A DNA stretch of 64,000 nucleotides from Chryseobacterium piscicola (GCF_900156685.1 NZ_FTOJ01000005.1:186001-250000); one strand, 5' to 3'. Positions 19,601 through 27,812 are shown, numbered from the stretch's first letter. The notes: generated from the letters alone by a model not told the origin. Made by a program: numbers and translations.

Positions 19601-19720
19601 AGAATTACAGGTTTCGATCCTATTACCAAACAATTTAAATATAACTTAAATACAAGTGGTTTAGAGCCATTGTCGGGAAATCCTTACCAGATTCAGTTAG
19701 GAGCCAAATACACGTTCTAA
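16631..19720 (+). CDS. Oar-like TonB-dependent outer-membrane receptor
   Basis: 1029 residues with a signal peptide (MKRVKIVLGLLFLGMGTMAY, then AQ). Residues about 25-110 form a carboxypeptidase-regulatory-like beta-sandwich (ASIIGKVNG...RGEYIFKEIPLGGPYTV). A TonB-box-like segment GEVVIVGNL follows. The plug domain contains LPVNGRNFTNLTELSP, NFTIDGMTAKNP and GRSGGGTVSAVTKSGTN, typical of the Oar family, and the rest is a large beta barrel ending in an aromatic residue (IQLGAKYTF). It probably imports a ligand across the outer membrane with TonB energy. It lies directly before the phosphodiesterase gene and shares phased promoter repeats with the SusC gene, so a phosphorus-containing ligand is a reasonable inference. 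Confidence 0.9.
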   Translation: MKRVKIVLGLLFLGMGTMAYAQTTQASIIGKVNGAGNVGQDKIKVTIVNESTGFRTETVTNSRGEYIFKEIPLGGPYTVIVNDEKREGYNVNFGDQVTVNMSLENSDEKAIGEVVIVGNLKNKIGNLGAATAITAKNIGILPVNGRNFTNLTELSPLSGKGGNLSGQLGSSTNFTIDGMTAKNPTSAGSTTSRSNAPYSISIEAVREFKITTNQYDVTLGRSGGGTVSAVTKSGTNTFTGSAWEYLRTGWLSSKYDIRGNERVNDFSTSQFGVSLGGPIIKNKLHFFAAWDHQIDSKPLLIADVQSNADALRLGVTKESLNQVLNIGRAKYGVGNTPQFGSFDRVRNSDAGFLRLDWQINEKNLLTLRNNFTYDFNKNGLQDNTAINFFESYANDKNLDNSLLMTLRSNLKPNLTNELKAQYLYTFQDSYQNDELGRTVPRAIVERVASTIDGKSFTTNIQMGGHRFAQEGFKNNVFQLVDNLYYNTDKIKYTFGADLMFTRSKSIYGSEVNGKFQFLGIDNFNNLTPYRYYREVPLVQDTSVKSSIYNLGLYGQMQTKIAKGLDLMAGVRFDYGGYPKAEFNQKLFDQMGIRTDNKIKSFIIQPRFQLDWNMNEGNKDFLKFGAGIFSSDINNYMIINNLVFDGNHFATVDVNPTQIGLTPNFPGYRADYSTVPSLQQYQLPTINYTGNDAKIPIVYKANISYTHFFNERLRAGVAGYMALGRNNYFYYDRNMVANPYFTLGNEGGRGVYVPLSAVNPANGTMNWKDGRINKNFGRVLELVSDGKVNQFSFVVDTSYRYWKDGEITASYTWSDIKDNTSYNGNVANTATLSTLVQSDPRDLRMSYSDNQFRNKVVVYGNSPTIAGFTLGIRYSGIGGTRFSVTSGGNVNGDFVDTNDLAYIFPSLTQTLIDNPEVGDALKNYITDYNNQIAERNGGKNGFFGVWDFRIAKKIKFEKIGGFELSVDIFNVANMLNKEWGVNKSYGNTALYRITGFDPITKQFKYNLNTSGLEPLSGNPYQIQLGAKYTF

Positions 19721-19738
19721 AAATTTAATATTATCTTT

Positions 19739-19776
19739 ATGTAAAAGTCTTTCGGGGCTTTTACATTTAATTTTCC
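19739..19776 (+). terminator. Hairpin between the TonB receptor and phosphodiesterase genes
   Basis: ATGTAAAAG (19739-19747) pairs with CTTTTACAT (19758-19766); TTTAATTTT follows. It lies 18 bases after the receptor stop codon and 20 before the next ATG, so it could also be an attenuating intercistronic hairpin. Confidence 0.5.
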
Positions 19777-19786
19777 AATTTATATT

Positions 19787-20533
19787 ATGAAAAATTTTAT
19801 CTTAGGTTTAGCAGTTTTAAGCGCAGCATTTATGAACGCACAAACCCAAATTATCGCACACAGAGGTTATTTTCAAACCAATCCTCCAACCACAGAAAAT
19901 TCATTGAAATCTCTGGAGAACGCTCAGAATCTCAAGATTTATGGAGCTGAATTTGATGTGAGAATGACCAAAGACGGTGTTGCTGTAATTAATCACGACG
20001 AGCATCACGGAAATATGGAAATTTCAGAAACAAATTTTAAAGAACTTCAAAAGCGAAAACTTTCAAACGGAGAACAGTTTCCCACTCTGAAAGATTATTT
20101 AAAGAAAGGAAAAAAAGATAAATCTTTAAAATTGATCGTAGAAATAAAGCCAGATAAAACCAAAGAAAAAGAAGATGAGTTAACAGCAAAAACCATCAAA
20201 TTGATAAAAGATCTGAAACTCGAGTCACAAAGCGAGTTTATTTCTTTTAGTTTAAATATCTGTAAAGAAATTAAAAAATTGGAACCTTCATTCAAAGTTC
20301 AGTATTTGAAAGGAGAATTGTCTCCACAGCAGATCAAAAACGAAGGTTTGGATGGTATAGACTATCACTACAGCATTTTTCAGAAAAACCCGACTTGGAT
20401 TTCTGATGCAAAATCTTTGGGACTAATCACCAATTCGTGGACGGTAAATGATGTTGCCATTTATGATGAACTTAAAAAACAGGGAATTGATTTTGTTACG
20501 ACCAATATTCCGGAACAGTTAAAGAATAAATAA
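19787..20533 (+). CDS. Exported glycerophosphodiester phosphodiesterase
   Basis: 248 residues with a signal peptide (MKNFILGLAVLSAAFMNAQ). The GDPD family TIM barrel is shown by AHRGYFQ (H25, R26), TTENSLKSL (E38), YGAEFDVRMTKDGVAVINHD (metal-binding Glu/Asp and the second catalytic His) and VEIKPD. The C-terminus has the usual GLITNSWTVND...GIDFVTTNIPE. It would hydrolyse glycerophosphodiesters from deacylated phospholipids to glycerol 3-phosphate and an alcohol in the periplasm. It follows the TonB receptor by 66 bases with a hairpin between, and precedes the SusC/SusD/phosphoesterase genes, supporting a joint role in phosphate or glycerol-phosphate supply. Confidence 0.92.
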   Translation: MKNFILGLAVLSAAFMNAQTQIIAHRGYFQTNPPTTENSLKSLENAQNLKIYGAEFDVRMTKDGVAVINHDEHHGNMEISETNFKELQKRKLSNGEQFPTLKDYLKKGKKDKSLKLIVEIKPDKTKEKEDELTAKTIKLIKDLKLESQSEFISFSLNICKEIKKLEPSFKVQYLKGELSPQQIKNEGLDGIDYHYSIFQKNPTWISDAKSLGLITNSWTVNDVAIYDELKKQGIDFVTTNIPEQLKNK

Positions 20534-20554
20534 CTTTTACTTTTAATTAGATTG

Positions 20555-20588
20555 ATGTCTTGCAGTTGTCCTGTAAGACATTTTTTTT
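20555..20588 (+). terminator. Terminator of the phosphodiesterase gene
   Basis: ATGTCTTGCAG (20555-20565) pairs with CTGTAAGACAT (20571-20581, one G-U pair), followed by a run of T to 20588. Confidence 0.8.
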
Positions 20589-20729
20589 ATAAAGATTCTG
20601 AAAAATACAGAGAAAGATCATAAAGTTACATCCAAAACTTTGTATGCAGTGCATTAAGCTTCATTAATGTCTCTAAATGAGTGTATGATAGAGAGATAGC
20701 TTTATTTGTTAAGATAAATTAATAAATCG

Positions 20730-20773
20730 TTTAATAATTATTTAAAATATGTTAAAACCTTATTAAAACCTTA
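20730..20773 (+). promoter_or_regulatory. Four phased 11-bp direct repeats (Pho-box-like) before the SusC gene
   Basis: Four consecutive 11-base units begin at 20730 (TTTAATA), 20741 (TTTAAAA), 20752 (TTAAAACC) and 20763 (TTAAAACC); the last two units are identical. The final TTAAAAC ends 19 bases before the -7 box at 20789, the same geometry as before the TonB receptor gene. PhoB/OmpR-type activators are known to bind direct repeats with 11-base spacing. Confidence 0.65.
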
Positions 20774-20788
20774 GTCATAATGTCGTTA

Positions 20789-20796
20789 TAATTTTG
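20789..20796 (+). promoter_or_regulatory. -7 box of the SusC gene (TAATTTTG); excludes the TTG start at 20794
   Basis: TAATTTTG fits TAnnTTTG and overlaps a possible TTG start at 20794. Translation must therefore begin at the ATG at 20815, which also gives a normal signal peptide. Confidence 0.7.
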
Positions 20797-20814
20797 CGCA
20801 AACAAAAATTAGAT

Positions 20815-23793
20815 ATGCGTAAGGATACTCAAAAATTGCTTCTCTTATCCGTTTTAGGGTTGGTAAGCGTCAATATGGCGGCTCAGCAACAGATAAAGAA
20901 AGATACAGTGAAGAATATTGAAGAGGTTGTTGTTACAGCTCTCGGAATCAAAAGACAAGATAAATCATTAGGTTATGTAGCAGAAAAGGTAAATTCTGAG
21001 GTTTTTGAAAATATTCAGAACAACAACTGGGCTCAAAATCTGGAAGGTCGCGTTGCGGGTTTGAAAATTCAAACAGCAGGAGGTGGGCCTTTAGGTTCGT
21101 CTAGAATTACATTGAGGGGTGAAAAATCTTTTAATCTTGATGGTAATTACGCTTTAATTGTAGTAGATGGAGTTCCGTTAAGCAATTCAACCACTGGAAC
21201 AGGAACGGCAGCTTATGGAGCAGGAACAGGAGGAGATTTGCCAATCGATTTGGGAAATGGTTTAAACAGCATTAATCCGGATGATATAGAATCTGTAACG
21301 GTTCTGAAAGGAGCTTCTGCAGCAGCATTGTATGGTTCCAGAGCGGCAAACGGAGCATTGATGATCACTACAAAATCCGGGAAAACAAAAAATGGAAAAA
21401 TTAAAGTGTCTTTCAATTCATCATTAAGTTACGATTCTGTTTTAAAATGGCCAGATTATCAATATCAATACGGGCAGGGAACTTTAGCTAAGAATACTGC
21501 CGGGCAGTTTTTCTATTCTTACGGGGCTTCTGCGGATGGTGTAAGTACAGGAGGAACGAGCAGTGCTTTCGGACCAAAATTTGATGGACAATCTTATTTT
21601 CAGTATGATCCTAACCTTTTGGGCCAAAGCGCACAAAGACAATTGTGGCGACCTTATGAAGATAACATCAAAGGCTTTTGGGAAACGGGTGTTACCTCAT
21701 CCAACAATGTTTCTATTGAAAACAGCAGCAAAAAAACAAGCTACAGAGCCTCTCTTACTTACCTTGATAATAAATGGATGATGCCCAATACAGGTTTCAA
21801 TCGATTTAACATGGCGTTCTCATTCGATCATAAATTAACAGATAAATTCAAAATTTCAACCAGATTCAATTACGCAAATACAAAAAGTGACAACCTTCCG
21901 GGAACGGGTTACAACAATCAGTCGATTTCTTATTTTATGATTTTTCAGAATCCGAATGTTGATCTGGCTTGGTACAAACCCATTTGGAAACCAGGGCTAG
22001 AAGGCATTGATCAAATTCATCCTTTCAGCAGTTTTATTGATAATCCTTACCTCATCGCTTATGAAATGCTGAATGGTGTTGAAAAGAAAATGATCACAGG
22101 AAATATTTCCGGAACGTATGATTTTAATAAGAATTTCAGCTTATTGGTAAGATCAGGTATTGAAATGCTGGATGAAGAAAGAACAACCAAAAGACCATAC
22201 AGTTCTGCTAATTATTTGAAAGGATTCTACAGAGAGCAATATATTAAGAATAATGAATTTAATAATGATGTACTTTTTACATTCAAAAAAGATTACAACA
22301 AGTTCAATGTAAGTGCGAATGCAGGTGCAAGTGTACGTTATAATGAATATGTAATGACAGATTACCGTGCAGAAGGGCTGAAAGTTGCCGGAGATTACAG
22401 TCTCAATAATGCTATTTCTCAGCTTGTAAAAGTTCCGAAACCTTATGATCAGCAGACCAATTCTGTGTACGGATTATTAAGTGTGAATTATGATAATATC
22501 GCATTCATAGACGTTACAGGAAGAAACGACTGGAGCAGTACACTTCCTACACAGTACAGATCTTTCTTTTATCCTTCTGTAAGTACAAGTTTTATTATTT
22601 CAGATATTTTTAAATTATCTAGTACGAAATTTAATTATTGGAAGTTGAGAGCTTCTTGGGCGAAAGTAGGCGTTTCTGGACTTCCTTACCAGTTACATAA
22701 ATACTACACTCCGGATGATTTCATTGGCTCGGTTTTAACTCCGGGAACTTATCCCAATCCTCTACTGAAGCCTGAAGATAATACGAATATTGAAGCCGGA
22801 ATGGATTTTTCTGTTCTGAAAAACAGATTGAGTTATAATTTTACTCTTTATCAGAACGATACAGACAACCAGATAATTACAATACCTACACTTTTAGAAT
22901 CAGGTTATTCTAGCAGAATCATCAATGCCGGAAAAGTAAGAAACAGAGGTGTGGAAATGAGTATCAATGCAATACCTTTCAAAACTCAGAATTTCAGTTG
23001 GAATGTTTCTGCCAACTGGACGCTGAACCGAAATAAAATCCTCACATTACCAGACGAGTTTGCGGGGCAAAACTCATACACCATTTCTACCGTTGCTGGT
23101 GTTCTTTATTACAATGCAGTTGTAGGAGGGTCTTTAGGAGATTTGTATGGATTTAAACTGATGAGAAATGCCAATGGCGATGTGGTTTACGATGCTCAAA
23201 CAGGGTTGCCGGCAAGACCAGACAGAGTAGAAAAAGTAGGCAATGCATTCCCAAAATGGAGAGCCGGACTTCAGAACGATTTTAAAATCAAAAATTGGCA
23301 GATCAGCTTTTCTTTCGATGGGCAATATGGTGGAATGGCTTACTCACAAACTCACCACAAAATGTCTGAACAAGGTAAACTAGAAAATACTTTGATGGGA
23401 AGAGAAAATCCTAACGGAACCATCGTAGGACAGGGCGTTGTTCTTAATCCCGACGGATCTTACAGCCCGAATACAAAAGCTGTTGGTTTAGCTGCTTACT
23501 ACGGAGATTATTACCGAAGAGCCAATGTGGAAACCAATACTTTCGATACTTCATTTATTAAACTCAGAGATGCAAGAATTGCCTATTCTTTCTCTAAAGA
23601 TGTGATTGCTCCTTTGAAGCTTACCGAGCTTACTTTAGCAGTTTATGGTAAAAACCTCTGGATGTGGACCAAATTTCCACTGTTTGATCCTGAAGTTGCC
23701 TCACTCAATGATTCTACAATCACGCCGGGTGCGGAAATAGGTCAGTTACCATCGGCAAGAACTGTAGGTTTTCAGGTTAATTTAAAATTTTAA
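20815..23793 (+). CDS. SusC/RagA-type TonB-linked outer-membrane transporter
   Basis: 992 residues from the ATG at 20815 (MRKDTQKLLLLSVLGLVSVN...AAQQ signal peptide). A TonB box IEEVVVTALGI follows directly; the N-terminal carboxypeptidase-regulatory domain present in most SusC proteins is absent. The plug domain carries the SusC signature: NLEGRVAGLKIQT, ITLRGEKS, LIVVDGVPL, IESVTVLKGASAAALYGSRA and ANGALMITTKSG. The rest is the 22-strand barrel, ending TVGFQVNLKF. SusC forms a complex with the SusD lipoprotein, whose gene follows after 10 bases, and takes up ligands too large for porins. The gene is the first of a SusC-SusD-phosphoesterase operon controlled by the phased repeats upstream. 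Confidence 0.95.
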   Translation: MRKDTQKLLLLSVLGLVSVNMAAQQQIKKDTVKNIEEVVVTALGIKRQDKSLGYVAEKVNSEVFENIQNNNWAQNLEGRVAGLKIQTAGGGPLGSSRITLRGEKSFNLDGNYALIVVDGVPLSNSTTGTGTAAYGAGTGGDLPIDLGNGLNSINPDDIESVTVLKGASAAALYGSRAANGALMITTKSGKTKNGKIKVSFNSSLSYDSVLKWPDYQYQYGQGTLAKNTAGQFFYSYGASADGVSTGGTSSAFGPKFDGQSYFQYDPNLLGQSAQRQLWRPYEDNIKGFWETGVTSSNNVSIENSSKKTSYRASLTYLDNKWMMPNTGFNRFNMAFSFDHKLTDKFKISTRFNYANTKSDNLPGTGYNNQSISYFMIFQNPNVDLAWYKPIWKPGLEGIDQIHPFSSFIDNPYLIAYEMLNGVEKKMITGNISGTYDFNKNFSLLVRSGIEMLDEERTTKRPYSSANYLKGFYREQYIKNNEFNNDVLFTFKKDYNKFNVSANAGASVRYNEYVMTDYRAEGLKVAGDYSLNNAISQLVKVPKPYDQQTNSVYGLLSVNYDNIAFIDVTGRNDWSSTLPTQYRSFFYPSVSTSFIISDIFKLSSTKFNYWKLRASWAKVGVSGLPYQLHKYYTPDDFIGSVLTPGTYPNPLLKPEDNTNIEAGMDFSVLKNRLSYNFTLYQNDTDNQIITIPTLLESGYSSRIINAGKVRNRGVEMSINAIPFKTQNFSWNVSANWTLNRNKILTLPDEFAGQNSYTISTVAGVLYYNAVVGGSLGDLYGFKLMRNANGDVVYDAQTGLPARPDRVEKVGNAFPKWRAGLQNDFKIKNWQISFSFDGQYGGMAYSQTHHKMSEQGKLENTLMGRENPNGTIVGQGVVLNPDGSYSPNTKAVGLAAYYGDYYRRANVETNTFDTSFIKLRDARIAYSFSKDVIAPLKLTELTLAVYGKNLWMWTKFPLFDPEVASLNDSTITPGAEIGQLPSARTVGFQVNLKF

Positions 23794-23803
23794 AATCAAG
23801 CTC

Positions 23804-25252
23804 ATGAAAAAAATATTTTTATCTACCGCAATTGCTTTGTCAATTTTAAGTGTTACTTCTTGTGACAGAACTTTTGAAGAAATCAATACCGATACCAGTA
23901 AAATAAAAAATCCTTCTGTAGGCAGTTTTCTGGTTCCTATTCAGTATGATATGGGATCTTACGGTTACAATAGAGCAGATGATTTTACATTTGATATTAT
24001 GCAGGTCGCTCTATCTTTTCCAAATGAAGGAACTACAGTGAGCCGTTACTATCTTACAGAAAGTACAGGAAACGGATACTGGAATACAAGTTATAAATGG
24101 CTTAAACAGGTTAAAGAACTCAACGAAGCTGCCAAAAAAGAAAACAACAACAATTATCTAGCGATTTCAAAAGTTCTGAATGCTTGGATTATGGCAAATC
24201 TTACTGACGCTTTTGGTGATGTTCCGATGACCGAAGCACTTCGTCTGGAAGAAAATATAATGAAACCGAAGTACGATAAACAAAAAGATATCTATACATT
24301 CCTTTTGAATGACTTAAAAGAAGCTAACGCACTTTTTGATACTACAAAAACTTTAAGCGAAGGAGATCTTTTCTTTCAGGCAAATTCAAATGTTGCAGGA
24401 ATCGTAAAATGGAAAAAATTCTGTAATTCTCTTTCTCTAAGACTTTTAACAAGAGCTTTGAAGAAAAATGGCGAATTGAATATCAATGAAAGAATTGCTG
24501 AAATTGTAAACAATCCTACTGTTTACCCTATTTTTCAAAGTATTACAGACGGAGCCGTTTTAGATATTTCGGGAATTGCACCATTAATGCCACCCATCGC
24601 AAGACCACAAGATTTTACGGCATACCGTGCTACAGGAGAGTTTTTCACTCAGACTTTGGTAGACAATAATGATCCAAGACTGAGTATGTTTTTCACGCAG
24701 GCAAAATCTATCCCCGGAAATGCGAATATTGGTTACAAAGGCGCGCCTTCTGGTTATGCCTTGGGAACTTCATTCAATTACCAACCTTCCAATCTTAATC
24801 AAAATTTAGCAAAAGCTCCGCTTAAAATTTTAGTGATGCCTTATGCAGAGTTGCAGTTTGTTTTATCTGAATTGGCATTTAAGGGCATTATATCCGGAAA
24901 TGCACAGACTTTCTACGAAAACGCTGTAAAAGCAACTATTGAACAGTGGGGAAGTACAATGCCAACAAATTATTTTGCAAATCCTAAAGTAGCTTACAAT
25001 GGTACTTTAGAAAGAATTATGCTTCAGAAATACGTAGGATTGTTCTTTGTAGATCATCAGCAATGGTATGAGCAGAGAAGAACAGGATTCCCGGTTTTAC
25101 CAAACAACGGAGGTCTTTTCAATAACGGAAAAATGCCACAGAGAATGCCTTATCCTACCGTTACAAAAGTTCAGAACTATGATAATTATATTACTGCTTC
25201 ACAAAATATGGGCGGTGATAATATCAATACCAAAATGTGGTGGAATCAGTAA
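23804..25252 (+). CDS. SusD/RagB-like surface lipoprotein
   Basis: 482 residues with a lipoprotein signal peptide (lipobox SVTSC, C20). After the cysteine comes the SusD-like start DRTFEEINTDTSKI. The helical TPR-like core contains NAWIMANLTDAFGDVPMTEA, a hallmark of the SusD_2-type proteins, and KWKKFCNSLSLRLLTRAL. The C-terminal part has LQKYVGLFFVDHQQWYEQRR. SusD proteins act as lids over SusC barrels and help to capture the ligand at the cell surface. The gene starts 10 bases after SusC and is followed after 28 bases by the phosphoesterase gene. The ligand cannot be read from the sequence. Confidence 0.93.
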   Translation: MKKIFLSTAIALSILSVTSCDRTFEEINTDTSKIKNPSVGSFLVPIQYDMGSYGYNRADDFTFDIMQVALSFPNEGTTVSRYYLTESTGNGYWNTSYKWLKQVKELNEAAKKENNNNYLAISKVLNAWIMANLTDAFGDVPMTEALRLEENIMKPKYDKQKDIYTFLLNDLKEANALFDTTKTLSEGDLFFQANSNVAGIVKWKKFCNSLSLRLLTRALKKNGELNINERIAEIVNNPTVYPIFQSITDGAVLDISGIAPLMPPIARPQDFTAYRATGEFFTQTLVDNNDPRLSMFFTQAKSIPGNANIGYKGAPSGYALGTSFNYQPSNLNQNLAKAPLKILVMPYAELQFVLSELAFKGIISGNAQTFYENAVKATIEQWGSTMPTNYFANPKVAYNGTLERIMLQKYVGLFFVDHQQWYEQRRTGFPVLPNNGGLFNNGKMPQRMPYPTVTKVQNYDNYITASQNMGGDNINTKMWWNQ

Positions 25253-25280
25253 TTGAAATTCAATAAAAAATAAAAGTAAA

Positions 25281-26864
25281 ATGAGCATAAAATTCTTAGT
25301 ACCAAGTTTATTAATCTCGGCAATGGCATTTTCTCAAACATCTGTTTCAGGATATGTGTTTGAAGATTTAAATAAAAATAATAAAAAAGAAAACCGCGAA
25401 AGAGGAGTTGAAAACGTAGCCGTGTCCAATGGAGCGCAGGTGGTATTAACTGATAAAAACGGAAGGTACAGCTTACCGATTCAGCAAGATCAGACTATTT
25501 TTGTAATCAAACCTTCTGGTTTTAAATTGCCTTTAAATTCAAACAATCTTCCACAGTATTATTATCAGTACAAACCAAAAGGTTCACCTGAAGATTTCAA
25601 ATATAAAGGTGTTTTACCAACGGGAGCGCTTCCAAAGGAAATTAATTTCGCTTTAGAAAAACAGGAAGAAAGCAAAAATTTTGACATCCTTGTTTTCGGA
25701 GACCCACAACCTTACACAGAGAAAGAATTAGATTATTTCAAGAGAGCAATTGTAAATGAAGTAAAAGGTACGAAGAAAAATGCCGTTTTCGGAATTAGTT
25801 TGGGTGATTTGGTGGGAGATAATTTAAGTTTACAAAAGCCTTACGCAGATGCGATGAAAGAGATTGGGCTTCCGTGGTACAATGTAATGGGAAATCATGA
25901 CATGAATTACGAAGCAAAAGAAGATATTCTTTCAGATGAAACTTTTGAGTCCAATTTCGGTCCTGCAAATTACTCTTTCAACTATGGGAATGTGCATTTT
26001 ATGGTTTTAGATGATATTTTATATCCCGATCCCAGAGACGGAAAAGGATATTGGGGAGGTTTCCGTGAAGATCAGATTCAGTTTATCCAAAATGATCTAA
26101 AGCTTGTAGACAAAAATAAACTGATTGTAGTGTCTTTTCATATTCCTTTGGAGCATACCAATGAAGACAACTTCAGAAATACAGACCGCCAAATATTATT
26201 TGATGCACTTTCACCGTTTGCAAATGCATTGCTCTTATCAGCGCACACACACATTCAGCAACAGATTTTCTACGGGAAGCCTCAAGGCTGGAAAGGTGAG
26301 AAAGATCTTCATGAATATAATGTAGGAACTACTTGCGGCGATTGGTGGTCCGGAACTTCAGACGAAATAGGGTTGCCAACTTCTACGATGAGAGATGGTA
26401 CTGCAAAAGGATATTCTTTTATCAGTTTTAATGACAATCAGTATAAAGTAAAATATAAAACAGCTGGAAAACCAGAAGATTATCAAATCAAATTATACCT
26501 TCCGAAAGTGATTCCTTTTCCTTCAAAAACTTCAGCCAAAGTAGTGGCAAATTTCTTCATAGGAAGCAAAAAAGACAAAGTGGAATATAGAATAGACAAT
26601 GGCAAATGGACAGTTATGGAATATAACGAAACGATTGATCCCAATTTTGCCCAGTCCGTTTTTAAATGGGACACCACGCAAGAGCTTTTCCCGGGAAGAA
26701 GACCATCTAATCCGGATTTGTCAAAACATATATGGATTGGCGGATTTGGGAATAAGCTCACTCTGGGAAAACATACAGTGGAGGTAAGAGCTTCAGATAT
26801 GTATGGAAATCAGTTTACAGCTTCAGAAAATTTTGAAGTAAAAGACAAGATTGTTATTCCTTAA
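25281..26864 (+). CDS. Exported calcineurin-like metallophosphoesterase
   Basis: 527 residues with a signal peptide (MSIKFLVPSLLISAMAFSQ). Residues about 22-95 form an N-terminal beta-sandwich (VSGYVFEDLNKNNKKENRER...DKNGRYSLPI) of the MetallophosN type. The catalytic domain shows all metal-binding motifs: FGDPQPY, ISLGDLVGDN, MGNHDMN, SFHIPLEH and SAHTHIQQ. A C-terminal beta domain (about 375-527) follows, as in the MetallophosN/Metallophos_C proteins of Bacteroidota. Third gene of the SusC-SusD operon, so it probably releases phosphate or cleaves a phosphodiester from the imported ligand in the periplasm. Substrate unknown. Confidence 0.93.
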   Translation: MSIKFLVPSLLISAMAFSQTSVSGYVFEDLNKNNKKENRERGVENVAVSNGAQVVLTDKNGRYSLPIQQDQTIFVIKPSGFKLPLNSNNLPQYYYQYKPKGSPEDFKYKGVLPTGALPKEINFALEKQEESKNFDILVFGDPQPYTEKELDYFKRAIVNEVKGTKKNAVFGISLGDLVGDNLSLQKPYADAMKEIGLPWYNVMGNHDMNYEAKEDILSDETFESNFGPANYSFNYGNVHFMVLDDILYPDPRDGKGYWGGFREDQIQFIQNDLKLVDKNKLIVVSFHIPLEHTNEDNFRNTDRQILFDALSPFANALLLSAHTHIQQQIFYGKPQGWKGEKDLHEYNVGTTCGDWWSGTSDEIGLPTSTMRDGTAKGYSFISFNDNQYKVKYKTAGKPEDYQIKLYLPKVIPFPSKTSAKVVANFFIGSKKDKVEYRIDNGKWTVMEYNETIDPNFAQSVFKWDTTQELFPGRRPSNPDLSKHIWIGGFGNKLTLGKHTVEVRASDMYGNQFTASENFEVKDKIVIP

Positions 26865-26888
26865 TTTTAATACTTATAGTTACTTTCT

Positions 26889-26916
26889 AAAACCGGCTTA
26901 CTTGTAAGCTGGTTTT
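26889..26916 (+). terminator. Terminator of the SusCD-phosphoesterase operon
   Basis: AAAACCGGCTTAC (26889-26901) pairs with GTAAGCTGGTTTT (26904-26916) with one G-U pair; TTTTATATT follows. Confidence 0.75.
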
Positions 26917-26970
26917 ATATTAAATAGAATTTACTAATCATCTTATTTACTTAAATCAAAATAATAAACG

Positions 26971-27000
26971 TTTGTTTAAAAAAATGGTTTCGTAAATTTG
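26971..27000 (+). promoter_or_regulatory. Promoter of the FabG-like gene (TTTG-N18-TAAATTTG)
   Basis: TTTG at 26971-26974 and TAAATTTG at 26993-27000 match both Bacteroidota promoter boxes; the ATG follows at 27020. Confidence 0.8.
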
Positions 27001-27019
27001 TGCCATCAAAAATTGAATA

Positions 27020-27733
27020 ATGAATTTAAAAGGAAAAAATGCCATCGTTACTGGTGGAGGAAGAGGTTTGGGTAAGGCTGTAGCTTTAATTCTTGCCAAT
27101 GAAGGCGTAAATATAGGTATTACAGGAAGAAATGAGGAAAACCTTAAAATGACTGTTGATGAAATTCAAAAATTGGGAGTGAACGCAACTTACGCTGTCT
27201 TCAGTATAGATAACGAAATACACGTAAAAGCAGGTATAGAGTCTATTGCAGAACAATTGGGAGGCGTAGATATTTTAATAAACAATGCAGGAATTGGAGA
27301 TTTCGGTTCTATTGAAGAAATGCCATCCGAAGTTTGGGAACAGGTTATTAAAACCAATCTTTTCGGAGTATATTATGCAGCAAAAGCAGTTTATCCTTTT
27401 ATGAAAGCAAAAGGGGAGGGCGATGTTATCAATGTAGCTTCTACTGCAGGTTTGAAAGGAGGTCCCAATATGTCGGCTTATGCAGCATCAAAAGCGGCCG
27501 TAGTTTCTCTATCTCAATCCATGATGGCAGAATGGAGAAAGCAAAACATCCGCGTTGTTACTTTAACGCCTAGTACAATTGCTTCAGATATGTCGATTGA
27601 TGGAGGTTTAACAGACGGAAATCCGGATAAAGTCCTTCAGCCGGAAGACTTCGCAGAATGGGTAAGAGATATTTTGAAAATGAACAGACGTGCTTTAATT
27701 GCAAATGGTTCTATTTTTTCTACAAACCCCTAG
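27020..27733 (+). CDS. Short-chain dehydrogenase/reductase, FabG-like
   Basis: 237 residues with the classical SDR layout: NAD(P)-binding TGGGRGLG (residues about 10-17), NNAGIGDFG (about 90), catalytic Ser in INVASTAGLKGG, and YAASK for the Tyr/Lys pair. An arginine in GRNEENL after the second strand suggests preference for NADP. FabG enzymes reduce 3-oxoacyl-ACP, but many close relatives act on other ketones. The gene stands alone and is not next to other fatty-acid genes, so a secondary 3-oxoacyl reductase or an unrelated ketoreductase are both possible. It has a near-consensus promoter and its own terminator at 27889. Confidence 0.9.
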   Translation: MNLKGKNAIVTGGGRGLGKAVALILANEGVNIGITGRNEENLKMTVDEIQKLGVNATYAVFSIDNEIHVKAGIESIAEQLGGVDILINNAGIGDFGSIEEMPSEVWEQVIKTNLFGVYYAAKAVYPFMKAKGEGDVINVASTAGLKGGPNMSAYAASKAAVVSLSQSMMAEWRKQNIRVVTLTPSTIASDMSIDGGLTDGNPDKVLQPEDFAEWVRDILKMNRRALIANGSIFSTNP

Positions 27734-27736
27734 CTG

Positions 27737-27812
27737 AGAAGTTAGATTTTAGAAGTTAGAAATTAGTTTTATAAATGCCGAATTTCTCTTTCTCTTAAGT
27801 ACTTTAAGTACT
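27737..27812. repeat. TTAGA-rich short repeat and 9-bp tandem repeat
   Basis: Just after the reductase stop codon lies a run of related units (GAAGTTAGA, TTTTAGAAG, TTAGAAATTAG). At 27795-27812 the 9-mer TTAAGTACT occurs twice in tandem; it is also self-complementary over AAGTACTT. A similar TTAGATGTTAGA run is found at 48372. The remainder of the gap to 27888 shows no gene. Confidence 0.5.

Noticed and set aside
20794-20814. TTG start extending the SusC gene by seven codons
   Set aside because: It overlaps the -7 box at 20789-20796 and spoils the signal peptide.
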